64,000 bases of DNA from JACCTU01 sp963700495 (GTDB lineage Bacteria; Actinomycetota; Thermoleophilia; Gaiellales; Gaiellaceae): assembly GCA_963700495.1 (NCBI GenBank), contig CAVOXT010000003.1, forward strand, positions 124,001 through 188,000, given 5' to 3'. A program made the position numbers and the translations under genes. Shown here piece by piece: positions 16,740 to 26,535 of this stretch (the stretch's first letter is position 1; each line of letters begins with the position of its first letter). Under the pieces are notes generated by a model. The model saw only the letters and a program-made list of their open reading frames with translations, did no database searches and was not told the origin of the DNA.

Positions 16740-17669
16740 TCAGAGCTTCCGGCCGACTCCCAGTTCTCGCGCGCGCTCGATCGCTACGGACGCCGCCGCG
16801 ACGTCCCAGGCGGCGATCCCGTTCGACTTGAACACGACGATGTCGTCGCTGCTCTGACGCCCGGCCACCTCGCCGGCGACGACCTCGTGCAGCTCGTGCA
16901 CCTCGAGCCAGTCGAGCAGCCCCTGGACGACCGGCTCGATCAGATCGCCGGACTCGAGCTTCGATTGCTCGAGCAGGTCGCAGCAGACGAACGTCGCGCG
17001 CTCGAGCACCGCGTTGTCGAGCTCGCGTGAGGTCGGGTCGTTGGCGCCGACCGCGCAGATCAGCGCGCCCGGCTGGAGCCACTCTCCGCGGAGGACGGGA
17101 TCCTTCGAGGTCGTCACGGTCACGACGACGTCCTGTTCGCCGGCGTCGCGGTGGGTCTCACCGGCCTCCGCGCCGGTCAACCGGCAGAAGTCCTCGAGCC
17201 GCTCTTCCGAGCGGCAGTAGGCGACCACCCGTTCGATCGTCGGACAGGCCTCTCGGATACAGGCGACCTGCGACTCGGCCTGCCACCCGCAGCCGATGAC
17301 ACCGAGCGTGCGGGCGTCCGGCTTCGCCAGATACTTCGCCGCCACTCCACTCGCCGCGCCGGTCCTGAGCTGGCCGAGCTTGTCCGCCTCGATCACCGCC
17401 GCGAGCTCTGCGCGCTCGAGGTCGAACAGCAGGACGACGAACGGCGTGCCGCCGGGAAGCCAGGTGTACGACTTGACCGCCGCGAGCTCGAGCTCGGAGT
17501 CCGCCGCTCCCATGTAGGCGAAGACGCCGTCGCCGACCGAGATGCTCGTCCGCGGGCGGTTCTCGATCGCGCCACGGGCGAGCCGCTCGAAGCAGGCCTC
17601 GACGGCGCCGAGCGCGTCCCGCGGCGAGACCAGCTCGGCCACTTCGGCCTCGGTCAGGTAGAGCGGCAC
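16740..17669 (-). CDS. Ornithine cyclodeaminase / mu-crystallin family protein
   Basis: 309 residues. The N-terminal half carries LYLTEAEVAELVSPRDALGA and FVVLLFDLERAELAAVIEAD. The NAD-binding site is GVIGCGWQAESQ (family GxGxQA), and GALICAVGANDPTSREL matches the cofactor region. Members include ornithine cyclodeaminase, alanine dehydrogenase and pyrroline-2-carboxylate reductase. Sequence alone does not decide which. It stands alone, with the 290-bp noncoding stretch upstream. Confidence 0.88.
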   Translation of the reverse strand: MPLYLTEAEVAELVSPRDALGAVEACFERLARGAIENRPRTSISVGDGVFAYMGAADSELELAAVKSYTWLPGGTPFVVLLFDLERAELAAVIEADKLGQLRTGAASGVAAKYLAKPDARTLGVIGCGWQAESQVACIREACPTIERVVAYCRSEERLEDFCRLTGAEAGETHRDAGEQDVVVTVTTSKDPVLRGEWLQPGALICAVGANDPTSRELDNAVLERATFVCCDLLEQSKLESGDLIEPVVQGLLDWLEVHELHEVVAGEVAGRQSSDDIVVFKSNGIAAWDVAAASVAIERARELGVGRKL

Positions 17670-17960
17670 GTCAGCGCTTTCCGACGAAACGAAAGCAGCA
17701 CGCGTCGAATCAAGAGATCGCGACTAGCCTCGAGATCACGAATGCGCCGAAGCGAAAGCTGATCAGGAATCTCAGCCACGGACAGAGAGTTTCGGCAGCG
17801 GGCCAGGGGGTCCTACCGACGCCGCGATGGCGGGCTGTGCCCGGCATCGCCCACGAACCGCCCAAGGAAAACACGATGCGCCGAAAATCGAGGGCGGGGG
17901 CCCGGACCCGATCAGGTGTCTCGCAGTTGCGTGGTCAGTCCAGCTAGACGCGCCCGGCGC
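17670..17960. other. Intergenic stretch with no recognisable gene
   Basis: I see no convincing coding frame, hairpin terminator, tRNA or repeat here. It separates two minus-strand genes and should contain the 3' end of the amine oxidase transcript and the promoter of the ornithine-cyclodeaminase homologue, but I could not place either. Confidence 0.5.
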
Positions 17961-19966
17961 TCACGGGACGTCCAGCGCCGGGTTCTCGTCGAAGAAGCCG
18001 TGCGGGCGGAGCGAGAAGCCGATCGTCGCGGTCGGCATCACCGGGTAGTCCTCGACCGCGGTCGAGTGGGTGAACGCCGGCCGTGTACCAGACGACGAGG
18101 TCGCGTCCGTCGACGCTCTGGTGGTCGGCGACGTACTTCGGCAGCCCCTCGCCCGCCGGGCCCTGGTTCGGGTAGTCGCCGGGCGCGTGGAGCTCGGCGC
18201 CGTCGCGGTAGCGCGTGACCCAGAGCGGGTGCTGCGCGAACAGCGCGCGCTGGAGCGGCCCGAAGTCCGGCTGCGAGTAGACGGGGCTGTTCGCGCCGGG
18301 GACGAGCTCGTAGCCCGTCGGGTGCCCGAGCGCGTTCTCCCGCGTCGTGCTCTCGACCGCCCAGTGCCGGTTCGTCGCCGCGTTGAGGTCGCGGAAGCCC
18401 TCCGTGTCGATGGCGGTCTCGTCGACGACGAACGCGTTCCGGGTCGCGCTCGGCACGCTGTGCGTGTTCTCCTCGACGAGCCGGTTGCTCGGCCCGTCGA
18501 CGTCGAAGTCGATCCGGAAGTTGAAGAAGTGCTGGTGCATCGGCGCCGCGATGTTCGGCGCGACCGGCGTCCCGAACTGGTGGCCCTCGGCGTCGTTCAG
18601 GATGCCGCGGTTGAGCGTCGTCCCGGTCGAGCCGGCGCGCACGTCGATGCCGCCGTCCATGCCGGAACACGTACTCGACCGTGTACGTGTAGTTGCCGTT
18701 CGGGTACGCCGCGGTGACGACGAGCTCGCGCGCGAAGCGCGCATCCTCCTCGTACGTCGTCGGATCGGTCCGGTCCCAGAGCGACCCGCCGTCGCGCTCG
18801 TACATCGCGACCGCGTGCTTCATCTCGTAGGAGAGCTCGCCCTCGCTCTCGATGTCGAGCGGCGCGACCTCGTCGAGGAAGACGGCGTTCTCGGGACGTC
18901 GACGTTCTTCTTCAGGGACTTCGCGAGCTGGCCGAGGTTGTACTCGCCGATGTCGAGCGCGGCGCGCCACGACCAGTTCGGGTCGGGGATCGCGTACGGG
19001 ACGTAGATCTCGTCGAGCGCGATCCGGTGGATGATCGGCCGCACCGCGCCGTCCTGCTCGTAGCCGATCTGGTACAGGACGAGTCCCTCGCGCTGGCTGT
19101 AGCCGACGCGGAAGTGCCAGCCCTGCCACTCGACGCTCGTTGCCGTTGAGCGTGAAGCTCGGGACCGTCCGGCTGGTACGACGCGGAGCGGCTTCAGCCC
19201 GGTGCGGGTCGTGTCCGCGTTGCCGGTGATCGTCGTGTTCACGGGCCGGATGCCGGTGTCGATCACCTCGACGACCTTGAGCCGGTTCATGTCGACGGTC
19301 GCGACCACGCCCTCGATCGGGCGGTCGTACGGGTTCGGCAGGTCGCCCTGGAAGAACGAGAGCGCGCGCAGCAGCCGCGTCCCGGCCGGGACGCCCGGCA
19401 CGGTCACGTCGCCCACGCCCCAGCCGCTGTCGAGGTACACGTCGTCGGGCTCGATGCCGCGGTCGCGGATCGCCTTCCGCCAGCGCGGGTCCGCGCGCAC
19501 GAGCGCGTCGACATCCGCGTACTCGGTCGCGAACACGGGCGGCTGGAAGCCCGGCCGCTGCACCCACGAGACGAGCTTCTGCGTCCGCAGGTCGACGACC
19601 GCCTCGTAGAGCTTGTTCGCGCGGCCGGTCGAAGACGTTCGACGAACGCCTGCCGCGAGAACGGCTTGCCCGGCGACCACGCGGCGAGCTCGCCCTTCGT
19701 CGGCTCCTTCAGGTTCACGATCGGGAAGAACGCCGCCCGCGGGGTACTTGCTCGAGCGCCTGGACGACCTCGAACACGGTCGCGATCTCGTCGGCGCTCA
19801 GCGGGTCGAGCGGCGCCGGCGACGCTGCGACGACGGGCGCGCCCGACGACGGCATCACCGTGACGGCGCCGACGGTTGCGAGACCGACGAGGATCACCAG
19901 CAGAAACGGCAGCGGACTGGGGCGCCGCCCGCGGAGCAACGTCCGGACCTCTCGATCACCTTTCAT
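17961..19966 (-). CDS. Copper amine oxidase, secreted (multiple indels)
   Basis: Start ATG 19966 after GAGGAGG, with a signal peptide or anchor (LPFLLVILVGLATVGAVTVM). Stop TGA at 17961. The reading frame is broken at about nine places (near 19743, 19740, 19633, 19628, 19168, 19150, 18896, 18663, 18080), mostly single extra bases. Joined, it gives about 665 residues with the amine oxidase N-terminal domain (KLYEAVVDLRTQKLVSWVQR), the topaquinone-type Tyr in PNGNYTYTVEYVF, and copper-site histidines in APMHQHFFNFRIDFDVDG. These enzymes turn primary amines plus O2 and water into aldehyde, ammonia and H2O2. The usual NY(D/E) after the cofactor Tyr is NYT here. Confidence 0.88.
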
Positions 19967-20079
19967 GGATCCTCCTCTCGGGTACGCGGGTCGGATGCGA
20001 ACGTTCCATGCTGTGTGCGAGGCGTCCACGGGGGACGCCCGGGTGCTCATGCGTCCACCGGGCTCGCCACGAGCTCGCG

Positions 20080-22752
20080 TCAGCCGTTCGTCGAGATGAG
20101 GACGCTCCCGGCTTTCGGGGTCACGCACGGCGAGTACGCGATCGAGCCGGCGCTGAGCGTGAAAGCCTCGAAGCATGGCGTCGGACCTCCAGGCGAGGCC
20201 TTGAACCCGGGGAGCGCCTGCGGCCCGAGCACGGTGCCGCGCTCGACGATGTCACCGTCGTGGACGTCGACGCCGCCGAGATGCGAGTATTGCGCCGAAC
20301 TCCCGTCGTGCTGCTGGACGGCCACCATCCACCAGTCGGCGCCGGTGGCGTCCGGACCGAAGACGTCGTTCACGCGTCCGCCGCGCATCGCGAGGACACC
20401 GGTCGTCGCGGAGAAGATGACGGTTGAGGCGCCCGGAAGGGCGGACGGAAAGAAGCCCCAGCCGACGCTTCCCGCCTGCCAGGGAAGGCGCTGGAAGCAC
20501 GTCTTCGAGGGACAGCCGGGCAGGAGGTCGGTGACGATCCGGGGCAGCTCGGCCGCGTAGCGGAACGGGTAGCCGCCGTTACGGGTTCCCTCGACGCGCG
20601 GCCAGACGAGCCCCGCGAAGTGGTAGACGCCGATCGCGCCGAGCATCGTCGATGGGTTCATCGGGCTCTCGTAGGAATACGGTGGGGTGAGGGCCGCGTG
20701 CGCGACGGGCAGCCCGTAGAGCGCGTCCGGCCAGATCGTGAACGGCTCTCCCTGCTGAATCGTCTCGTAGCCCGCGCTGCCGGCCGCCGGGAATGCGAGC
20801 GCCTCGGCCCGGAAGAACCCGGGGCCGGTGTGCGAGGTCACCTTCGCGGGCTGCGGGCCTGCCTCGAGGCTGAACGACGTCTCGTCGTACGTCGCCTCGG
20901 CAAGTTCTCCCGGCCAATGCAACCGAAGCTGGTAGGTGGTCTTCGAGAGGACGACGATCGGACACGGGTACGACTTCCGGGCCCCTGCGGGAGCGCGAGT
21001 CGATCGAGCGGGCGTCCCGTTCGCCTCGGCGGGCAGCGCGCAGTCGTTCCCCTGATAGCGCTGCTCGACGATGAGCTCGTGCACACCTCCGTAGCCGTAC
21101 GCGTAATGAGGCCAGGGCACCGGCGCGTCGTCGGAGTCGAGATCGAAGCCGAGTTGCCACTGGATCGGAACATCGTCGAGAAACCATTCGCCGGGCATGC
21201 TGAGCACGACGCTGTACCGCCCGTCCTCCGATGGGCCGCACGACTTCGACACGGCTGCGCGCGATCCGTACTCCAGGACCAGCTCGCCGTCGACGAGATA
21301 TCCGCGCGGGTCGTGCAGGATCGGCTTCTGGCGGCCGCTGAAGTCCTGGAACGGCGCGATCACGAACGCCTGGCACGGGGGCGCCTTCGGGGAGGTCCCG
21401 GGGAGTGCGATCGGGGCGACGCTCGTCGCGATCGCGGGCCCGCCGCCGACGAGGCGCGCGACCGCCTTCACCGGGCTGCCCTCTGCGATCGGTGCCCTGG
21501 GGAGGTCGATCGGGAGCGCGATCGTCTGGCCGCCCACGACGACGAGACGGCGCGCGTCGTCCGTCTCGGTCACCGTTCCCTCGAGCGTCAGCGGTCGTCC
21601 GATCGCCGAGCAGGCGGCGTCGAGTCCCCGGGCGAGGCTCGACGCCGCCGTGACGGCGGTCTCGAGCTCGCGTCGGGCGTCGACGAGCCGGGCGGTCCGG
21701 GCGCGTTCGACGGGCGTGGTCGCGTCGGCGGCGAGAGCCTGGTAGACGGCCGTCGCGAGCGTGCCGGTCGGGCCGGAGACCGCCTCGAGGTCGCGCAGTC
21801 CCGCGCGAGCGGTCGCCGCGCCGCGGCAGATTCCGCCGCGGGCATAGTCGAGAGCCCCGGTCTTGACCTTCACCACGCCCTCGGCGAGCCGCCGGACGTC
21901 CGGTGCCGCGCCGATCGCGCGCAGGATCACGCTCGCTGCGCGCGTTCCGTCCGCGATCCGGCCTGACTGCGCGGGTGCTTCGTGGAGGAGGTCGACGGCC
22001 GAGCAGCCGACGGCGAGCGGTGGCGCGCCGCTCGGCGTGTCCGGGCAGGAGTCCTCGCGGCCGCGGACTCCGTCGCCGTCGCCGTCGAGCGGCGCCCACA
22101 CGACGGGCGGCGACGCGTCGACACCGAACGTCGCCAGGACCACGGTCGGGCCGCCGACGGCGACCGTGCAGCCGCCGCTGCCGGTGCACGCCGCCCCCCA
22201 ACGGACGAAGCGAAACCCGCTCGCCGGCGCAGGGCTGAGTGTGAGGGCGGCCCCGGCCGGAACGACCTCCTCGCAGTCGCCCGGACACGCGATTCCCGCT
22301 GGCGTGCTCGTCACGGCCCCGGACCCCACGACCGACACGACAAGCTGGGCCTCTCGAGGCGCTGGTGGCGGAGGGGGCGTCGGGTCGGGTGCCTCGATCG
22401 TCCACGCATACGAGGCCCGAGCGGTGTAACGGCGCCCTGCGGCGTCCGTGTTCGTGGCGGTCACGGCGAAGGAGTGCGAGCCCCTTCCGAGCCCTGTGTA
22501 GGACACGGGCGACTGGCACGAGGCAGGCCGACCGCCGTCGAGTCCGCACACGAACGACGCCGGCTCGTTTGCGTCGAACTCGAAGGTTGCCTCGCCGGAG
22601 CGCGCGGGGTTCGCCGGTGCCGTCCTGATCGTGACGGCGAGCGCCGGGCCGGCCACGCGAGCGCCTGCTCCCGCCGCCACGGAGAGCACGGCGAGTCCGG
22701 CGGCGACGCCGACGCTGAATCTCGTGATCGAGTGTGGCATGTTCGTCTTCAT
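20080..22752 (-). CDS. Large secreted multidomain protein with degenerate M23-like C-terminus
   Basis: 890 residues, uninterrupted. A signal peptide (residues 1-30) is followed by an Ig/HYR-like domain (FEFDANEPASFVCGLDG), a Pro-rich linker and a cysteine-containing B-repeat-like domain (ACPGDCEEV through RWGAACTGSGGCTV). A calcium-binding thrombospondin type-3-like loop (DGDGDGVRGREDSCPDTPSG) and a long unknown region come next. The C-terminus ends in a LytM/M23-like module (SSAQYSHLGGVDVHDGDIVE). The first His of the M23 zinc site is not evident, so it may bind rather than cut cell wall. The function is unknown. Confidence 0.8.
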   Translation of the reverse strand: MKTNMPHSITRFSVGVAAGLAVLSVAAGAGARVAGPALAVTIRTAPANPARSGEATFEFDANEPASFVCGLDGGRPASCQSPVSYTGLGRGSHSFAVTATNTDAAGRRYTARASYAWTIEAPDPTPPPPPAPREAQLVVSVVGSGAVTSTPAGIACPGDCEEVVPAGAALTLSPAPASGFRFVRWGAACTGSGGCTVAVGGPTVVLATFGVDASPPVVWAPLDGDGDGVRGREDSCPDTPSGAPPLAVGCSAVDLLHEAPAQSGRIADGTRAASVILRAIGAAPDVRRLAEGVVKVKTGALDYARGGICRGAATARAGLRDLEAVSGPTGTLATAVYQALAADATTPVERARTARLVDARRELETAVTAASSLARGLDAACSAIGRPLTLEGTVTETDDARRLVVVGGQTIALPIDLPRAPIAEGSPVKAVARLVGGGPAIATSVAPIALPGTSPKAPPCQAFVIAPFQDFSGRQKPILHDPRGYLVDGELVLEYGSRAAVSKSCGPSEDGRYSVVLSMPGEWFLDDVPIQWQLGFDLDSDDAPVPWPHYAYGYGGVHELIVEQRYQGNDCALPAEANGTPARSTRAPAGARKSYPCPIVVLSKTTYQLRLHWPGELAEATYDETSFSLEAGPQPAKVTSHTGPGFFRAEALAFPAAGSAGYETIQQGEPFTIWPDALYGLPVAHAALTPPYSYESPMNPSTMLGAIGVYHFAGLVWPRVEGTRNGGYPFRYAAELPRIVTDLLPGCPSKTCFQRLPWQAGSVGWGFFPSALPGASTVIFSATTGVLAMRGGRVNDVFGPDATGADWWMVAVQQHDGSSAQYSHLGGVDVHDGDIVERGTVLGPQALPGFKASPGGPTPCFEAFTLSAGSIAYSPCVTPKAGSVLISTNG

Positions 22753-22830
22753 CGCTGCCTCCCGTTCGGACGTCGCTTGTCGGGTCTACGGCGGGGTTGG
22801 AAGAGGTGGAAGGTCACGGTGGACTCGGGC

Positions 22831-23580
22831 TCAGGCCGCCACGCGGCTTGGAGGTGCGCCGAGCGCCGGCGCGGGCCGGAGTCCGATCGCGGTCATCCGC
22901 TCGACGTAGCGCCGGTAGCAGCGCAACGACTCCCCGTGGCGGCCGAGCTCGGCGAGGCCGGCGACCAGCGCGAGATGGGAGCTTTCGTCGAACGGATCCA
23001 GCTCGAGCATGCGCAGCCTGTAGCCGACCGCGCGATCGGGGTCGGACGACGCCGAGGCGAGGAGCTCGGCGACGGCGAGGTAGGCGGCGCGCGCTTCCTC
23101 GCGCAGCGCGACCGCCCACTCCGCGTCCGGCTCGTCCTCGAGGAAGTCGCCCGCGTAGGCCCGCTCGGCCGCCTCGAGCGCGGCCAGCGCCTCCTCGCGC
23201 GAGCCCCGCCGCCAGAGACCCAGGCCGTCGGCGGCGAGCGCGAGGAAGGCCTCGACGTCGATCTCCACGCGTGCCGTGTCGAGCGCGACGGCGTACCGGT
23301 CGGCGACGACGACGGGAGCGGCTCCCCGCCCGGGATCGAGGACGCCGCGGAGGATGCTGAGCGCGACCGAGAGCCGGTTCGCCGTCCGCGCGGGATCCTG
23401 CTCCGGCCAGAGCGCCTCCATCAGCACGTCGCGCCGAACCGGCCGGCCCCGCCGCGCGACCAGGATCTTCAACACGTCGCGCGCCTTCCGGGACTGCCAC
23501 GCAGCCAACGGAACGGGTCGCCCGCCGCGCAGGACGGCGAAGGCGCCCAGCGTGTGCACCGCGAGCGAGTCGGCGCGCAT
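22831..23580 (-). CDS. BTAD/SARP-type transcriptional regulator
   Basis: 249 residues from ATG 23580. The N-terminal OmpR-like winged helix (TLGAFAVLRGGRPVPLAAWQ, then SRKARDVLKILVARRGRPV) is followed by a bacterial transcriptional activation domain of TPR-like helices (VEIDVEAFLALAADG; YLAVAELLASASSDPDRAVG). No ATPase or kinase domain is attached. Its ATG overlaps the TGA of the membrane-protein gene upstream (TGATG), so the two form an operon and may work as sensor and regulator. The targets are unknown; the adjacent secreted protein is a candidate. Confidence 0.88.
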   Translation of the reverse strand: MRADSLAVHTLGAFAVLRGGRPVPLAAWQSRKARDVLKILVARRGRPVRRDVLMEALWPEQDPARTANRLSVALSILRGVLDPGRGAAPVVVADRYAVALDTARVEIDVEAFLALAADGLGLWRRGSREEALAALEAAERAYAGDFLEDEPDAEWAVALREEARAAYLAVAELLASASSDPDRAVGYRLRMLELDPFDESSHLALVAGLAELGRHGESLRCYRRYVERMTAIGLRPAPALGAPPSRVAA

Positions 23581-24296
23581 CACGGCCCCGGCCACACCGC
23601 CGGCCATGCGACGGCACGCTGCGAGGTTCTCGGCTGGGGCGCCGCGAGCCGCCACAGCGCGACGCCGAGCGCCGCGAGGACGACCAGGAAGATCGCGAAG
23701 CCGAGCAGCACGGCGACGAAGGCGTCCTCGGACACGAGCAGGAGCAGGTCGCCGGAGAGCACGAGCACGGCGCCGACCGCCGACGCCCAGCCGATCCAGC
23801 GCGCGTAGACGCTCCCGGACAGGATCGCCGCGGCGAGCGTCGCGAGGTAGAGGCCGAGCGCCAGGAACGCGCCGAAGAAGAGCGCGTCGGTCAGGTCGTT
23901 CACCGCCCCGAAGACGGGCAGGTAGGACTGCCTGGCGGACGGCGCGGCCGCGGCCCACGGGTCGGCGATCTCCTTCAGGGTCGCCCCGGCCAGGATCGCC
24001 GCCCGCGCCGAGCGCGCCCATGAGCACGAGGAAGGGCTGTCCGAGCCTGGCCCAGTCCCGGCCCGGCGGCTCGGTGATCGTGCGGGCGACGACGGTGAGC
24101 GCCGCGACGGTGAGGAGGACGCCGACGAGATCGAGCAGCCGGTTGTAGTCCCAGATGCGCGCTGTCCGCGACGACGCGGATGTCCGCCTCGACGTCGCCG
24201 CTCCGCACCGGCTCGAGCACCGTCGCCAGCAGCTGTGCCAGCGCGCCGGCGAGCGCCGCCGCCGCGCCGATCGCGGAGGAGACCCTTGCCGACCAT
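23580..24296 (-). CDS. DUF4386-like multi-pass membrane protein (three indels)
   Basis: Start ATG 24296. Frame breaks near 24283, 24165 and 24003. The repaired product (about 237 residues) has six or so membrane helices: a first helix in AIGAAAALAGALAQLLATV, a VGVLLTVAALTVVARTIT helix, then ALFFGAFLALGLYLATLAA, ASAVGAVLVLSGDLLLLV and a final AVLLGFAIFLVVLAALGVAL helix. The order resembles DUF4386/DUF998-type proteins. It is coupled to the BTAD regulator. A sensory or transport function is unknown. Confidence 0.7.
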   Translation of the reverse strand: MVGKGLLRDRRGGGARRRAGTAAGDGARAGAERRRRGGHPRRRGQRASGTTTGCSISSASSSPSRRSPSSPARSPSRRAGTGPGSDSPSSCSWARSARAAILAGATLKEIADPWAAAAPSARQSYLPVFGAVNDLTDALFFGAFLALGLYLATLAAAILSGSVYARWIGWASAVGAVLVLSGDLLLLVSEDAFVAVLLGFAIFLVVLAALGVALWRLAAPQPRTSQRAVAWPAVWPGP

Positions 24297-24421
24297 GCCG
24301 CCACGCTAGGACGCGCCGGCCGGCGACCGCATCGATGAAAACCCCTGTCCTTGATCCCCGGCGGCGAAGACTGGGGATTTCCCCAATGACCCTGCGCCCG
24401 CGGGCATGCGACGATTCGCAC

Positions 24422-24784
24422 GTGGCCCGGACGGTGCTGATCGTCGACGACCACGCGGGCTTCCGCCGCCTCGCCCGCCGGCTGCTCGAGGCCGGCGGCT
24501 TCACGGTCGTCGGCGAGGCGCACGACGGGACCTCGGCGCTCGCCGCCTGCACCGCGCTCCGCCCGGAGCTCGTCCTCCTCGACGTCGTCCTGCCCGACAC
24601 GGACGGCTTCGCGGTCGCCGAGCAGCTCGTCGACGGCGTGGAGCGTCCGGTCGTGATCCTGACGTCGAGCCGCGAGGCGGTCGAGTTCGCGGGACGGCTC
24701 GAACGAAGCCCCGCGCGCGGCTTCATCCACAAGGACGATCTCTCCGGGACGGCGCTCGCCGCGCTCGCGGCCGGCCCGCCATGA
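24422..24784 (+). CDS. Single-domain response regulator (REC only)
   Basis: 120 residues from GTG 24422. All CheY-type positions are present: VDDHAG acidic pair, phosphoacceptor Asp in LVLLDVVLPDTDGF, Thr/Ser in VVILTS, and Lys in GFIHKDDL. There is no output domain. The stop overlaps the start of kinase 1 (ATGA), so the two are co-translated. It is likely phosphorylated by one of the two kinases and could act as a competitor or phosphate sink for the NarL-type regulator at the end of the operon. Confidence 0.88.
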   Translation: MARTVLIVDDHAGFRRLARRLLEAGGFTVVGEAHDGTSALAACTALRPELVLLDVVLPDTDGFAVAEQLVDGVERPVVILTSSREAVEFAGRLERSPARGFIHKDDLSGTALAALAAGPP

Positions 24785-26535
24785 GCCGGCGCACGGTCGT
24801 CGTCCTCGCCGGCGTGGTCGTCACCGCCGCCGCCGCATCGCTGGCGCTCGTCGCGGGTCGAGCTACGACGATCGACTCGGGCGAGCAAACGGGGAGTCGT
24901 GGCGCTCTACGTGCTCTGGATCCTCACCGGTCTGATCGCCTGGCACCGGCGCCCGCAGAACATCGTCGGCGTCCTGATGGCCGCGATCGGCGCCATCGGC
25001 CTCGCGCACCAGATCAGGTGGGACGCACGCCCTGCCGTTCACGCTCGCCGAGTTCTTCTTCGGCCTCGAGATCCTGCGTCCTCGTGCACCTCTTCCTCGC
25101 GTTTCCGAGCGGACGCCTCTCGTCGCGGTTCGAGCGGCGGCTCGTGGCCTTCTCGTATGCGGCCTGGTTCGTCTTCTCGCTCGCCGGCCAGTCTCTCTGG
25201 GATCCGCGCGCGGACGACGAGTGCCCGGGCTGCCCGCGCAACCTCCTCCTGGTCGACGCGAACCACACGGTCGCGGGTGCGATCGGCGCGGTAGGGACGG
25301 TCGTGGTCGTCGTCGTCCTCGCCACGACCGCCGTGCTCGTCGTCCGGCGCGTCCGCCATGCAACGGGGCCCGACGCGGCGTGCGCTCGCGCCCGTTCTCG
25401 TCGTCGCGGCCGCGATGATTCCCCCGTTCTGTGCGCTGCTCGTGTTCGAGGTCATCGGCGCGACGGCCGCGGCCGGCATCGCCGGGGACGTTCATCGTGG
25501 ATCCCCTTCATGCTCATCCCGGTCGCGTTCCTCGTCGGTCTGCTGCGGACGCGGATGCACCGGTCGAGGGTCGCGGAGCTGGTCGTCGCGCTCGGCTCGG
25601 CGTCGCAGCCCGCCGAGGTGCGGGACGCGATCGCGCGCACGCTCCGCGACCCCTCGCTCGAGCTCGCCTTCTGGCTCCCGGACTCGGGACGCTACGTCGA
25701 CCCCGACGGACGCGAGCTCTCCGCTCGCCGACGAGCCCGGCCGCGCCGTGACGGTGCTCGAGCACGAGGGCAACCGGCTCGCCGCGCTCGTCCACGACCC
25801 CGCGCTGCTCGACGACCCCGAGCTCGTCCGCGCGGTCGGCGCCGCCGCCACGCTCGCGCTCGAGAACTCGCGCCTCCAGGCCGAGCTGCGCGCCCAGCTC
25901 GCCGAGGTCCGCGCCTCCCGCGCCCGCATCGTCGAAGCCGGCGACGCCGAGCGCCGCCGGCTCGAGCGCGACCTCCACGACGGCGCCCAGCAGCACCTGC
26001 TCGGGATCCGGCTCGCGCTCCAGCTCGCCCGCGGACAGCTCGCCGACGGCGGCGCCGCCCTCGACCAGCTGCTCGCCGAAGCAGACACCGAAGCCGTCGA
26101 CGCGCTCGCCGAGCTGCGCGCGCTCGCCCGCGGCATCCACCCCGCCATCCTCACCGAAGAAGGACTCCCCGCCGCCCTCGCCGCGCTCGCCCGGCGCGCC
26201 CCGGTCCCGGTCGAGCTCACCGTCGACACCGACCGCCTCCCCGCCCCGGTCGAGGCCACCGCCTACTTCGTCACCGCCGAAGCGCTCGCCAACATCGCCA
26301 AACACGCCCACGCCACCCGCGCGACCGTCGACATCGCACGCGCGAACGGCCGGCTCACCGTCGAGATCGCCGACGACGGCATCGGCGGCGCCGACACCGA
26401 CGCCCCCGGGCTCCGCGGCCTCCGCGACCGCGTCGAAGCCCTCGACGGCACGCCTCCGCATCGACAGCCCGGCCGGCCACGGCACCCACCTCACCGCGAC
26501 GATCCCGTGCGCGCTCGCGGCCGACCCGTCGATGA
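24781..26535 (+). CDS. Sensor histidine kinase 1, NarX/DesK type (many indels)
   Basis: Start ATG 24781. The gene needs about eight or nine single-base repairs (near 24893, 25024, 25080, 25373, 25485, 25498, 25727, 26452 and probably one before the stop). The repaired protein of about 580 residues has an N-terminal multi-helix membrane domain with an extracytoplasmic GECPGCPRN-like CxxC loop (ECPGCPRNLLLV), a GAF-like linker, and a HisKA_3 domain with phosphoacceptor His in RDLHDGAQQHLLG. The ATPase domain has EALANIAKHAHA and DDGIGGAD. It is nearly identical to the downstream kinase over its catalytic half and probably ends as ATGA on that gene's start. Confidence 0.85.
   Translation: MSRRTVVVLAGVVVTAAAASLALVAGRATTIDSGEQTGSRGALRALDPHRSDRLAPAPAEHRRRPDGRDRRHRPRAPDQVGRTPCRSRSPSSSSASRSCVLVHLFLAFPSGRLSSRFERRLVAFSYAAWFVFSLAGQSLWDPRADDECPGCPRNLLLVDANHTVAGAIGAVGTVVVVVVLATTAVLVVRRVRHATGPDAACARARSRRRGRDDSPVLCAARVRGHRRDGRGRHRRGRSSWIPFMLIPVAFLVGLLRTRMHRSRVAELVVALGSASQPAEVRDAIARTLRDPSLELAFWLPDSGRYVDPDGRELSARRRARPRRDGARARGQPARRARPRPRAARRPRARPRGRRRRHARARELAPPGRAARPARRGPRLPRPHRRSRRRRAPPARARPPRRRPAAPARDPARAPARPRTARRRRRRPRPAARRSRHRSRRRARRAARARPRHPPRHPHRRRTPRRPRRARPARPGPGRAHRRHRPPPRPGRGHRLLRHRRSARQHRQTRPRHPRDRRHRTRERPAHRRDRRRRHRRRRHRRPRAPRPPRPRRSPRRHASASTARPATAPTSPRRSRARSRPTRR
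25516..26508 (+). repeat. Direct repeat, copy 1 (catalytic half of kinase 1)
   Basis: This segment matches 27270-28263 nearly base for base over long runs, at an offset of about 1754. Upstream of it the two kinase genes are clearly diverged. A recent duplication or gene conversion confined to the HisKA_3/ATPase half explains this. Confidence 0.85.
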
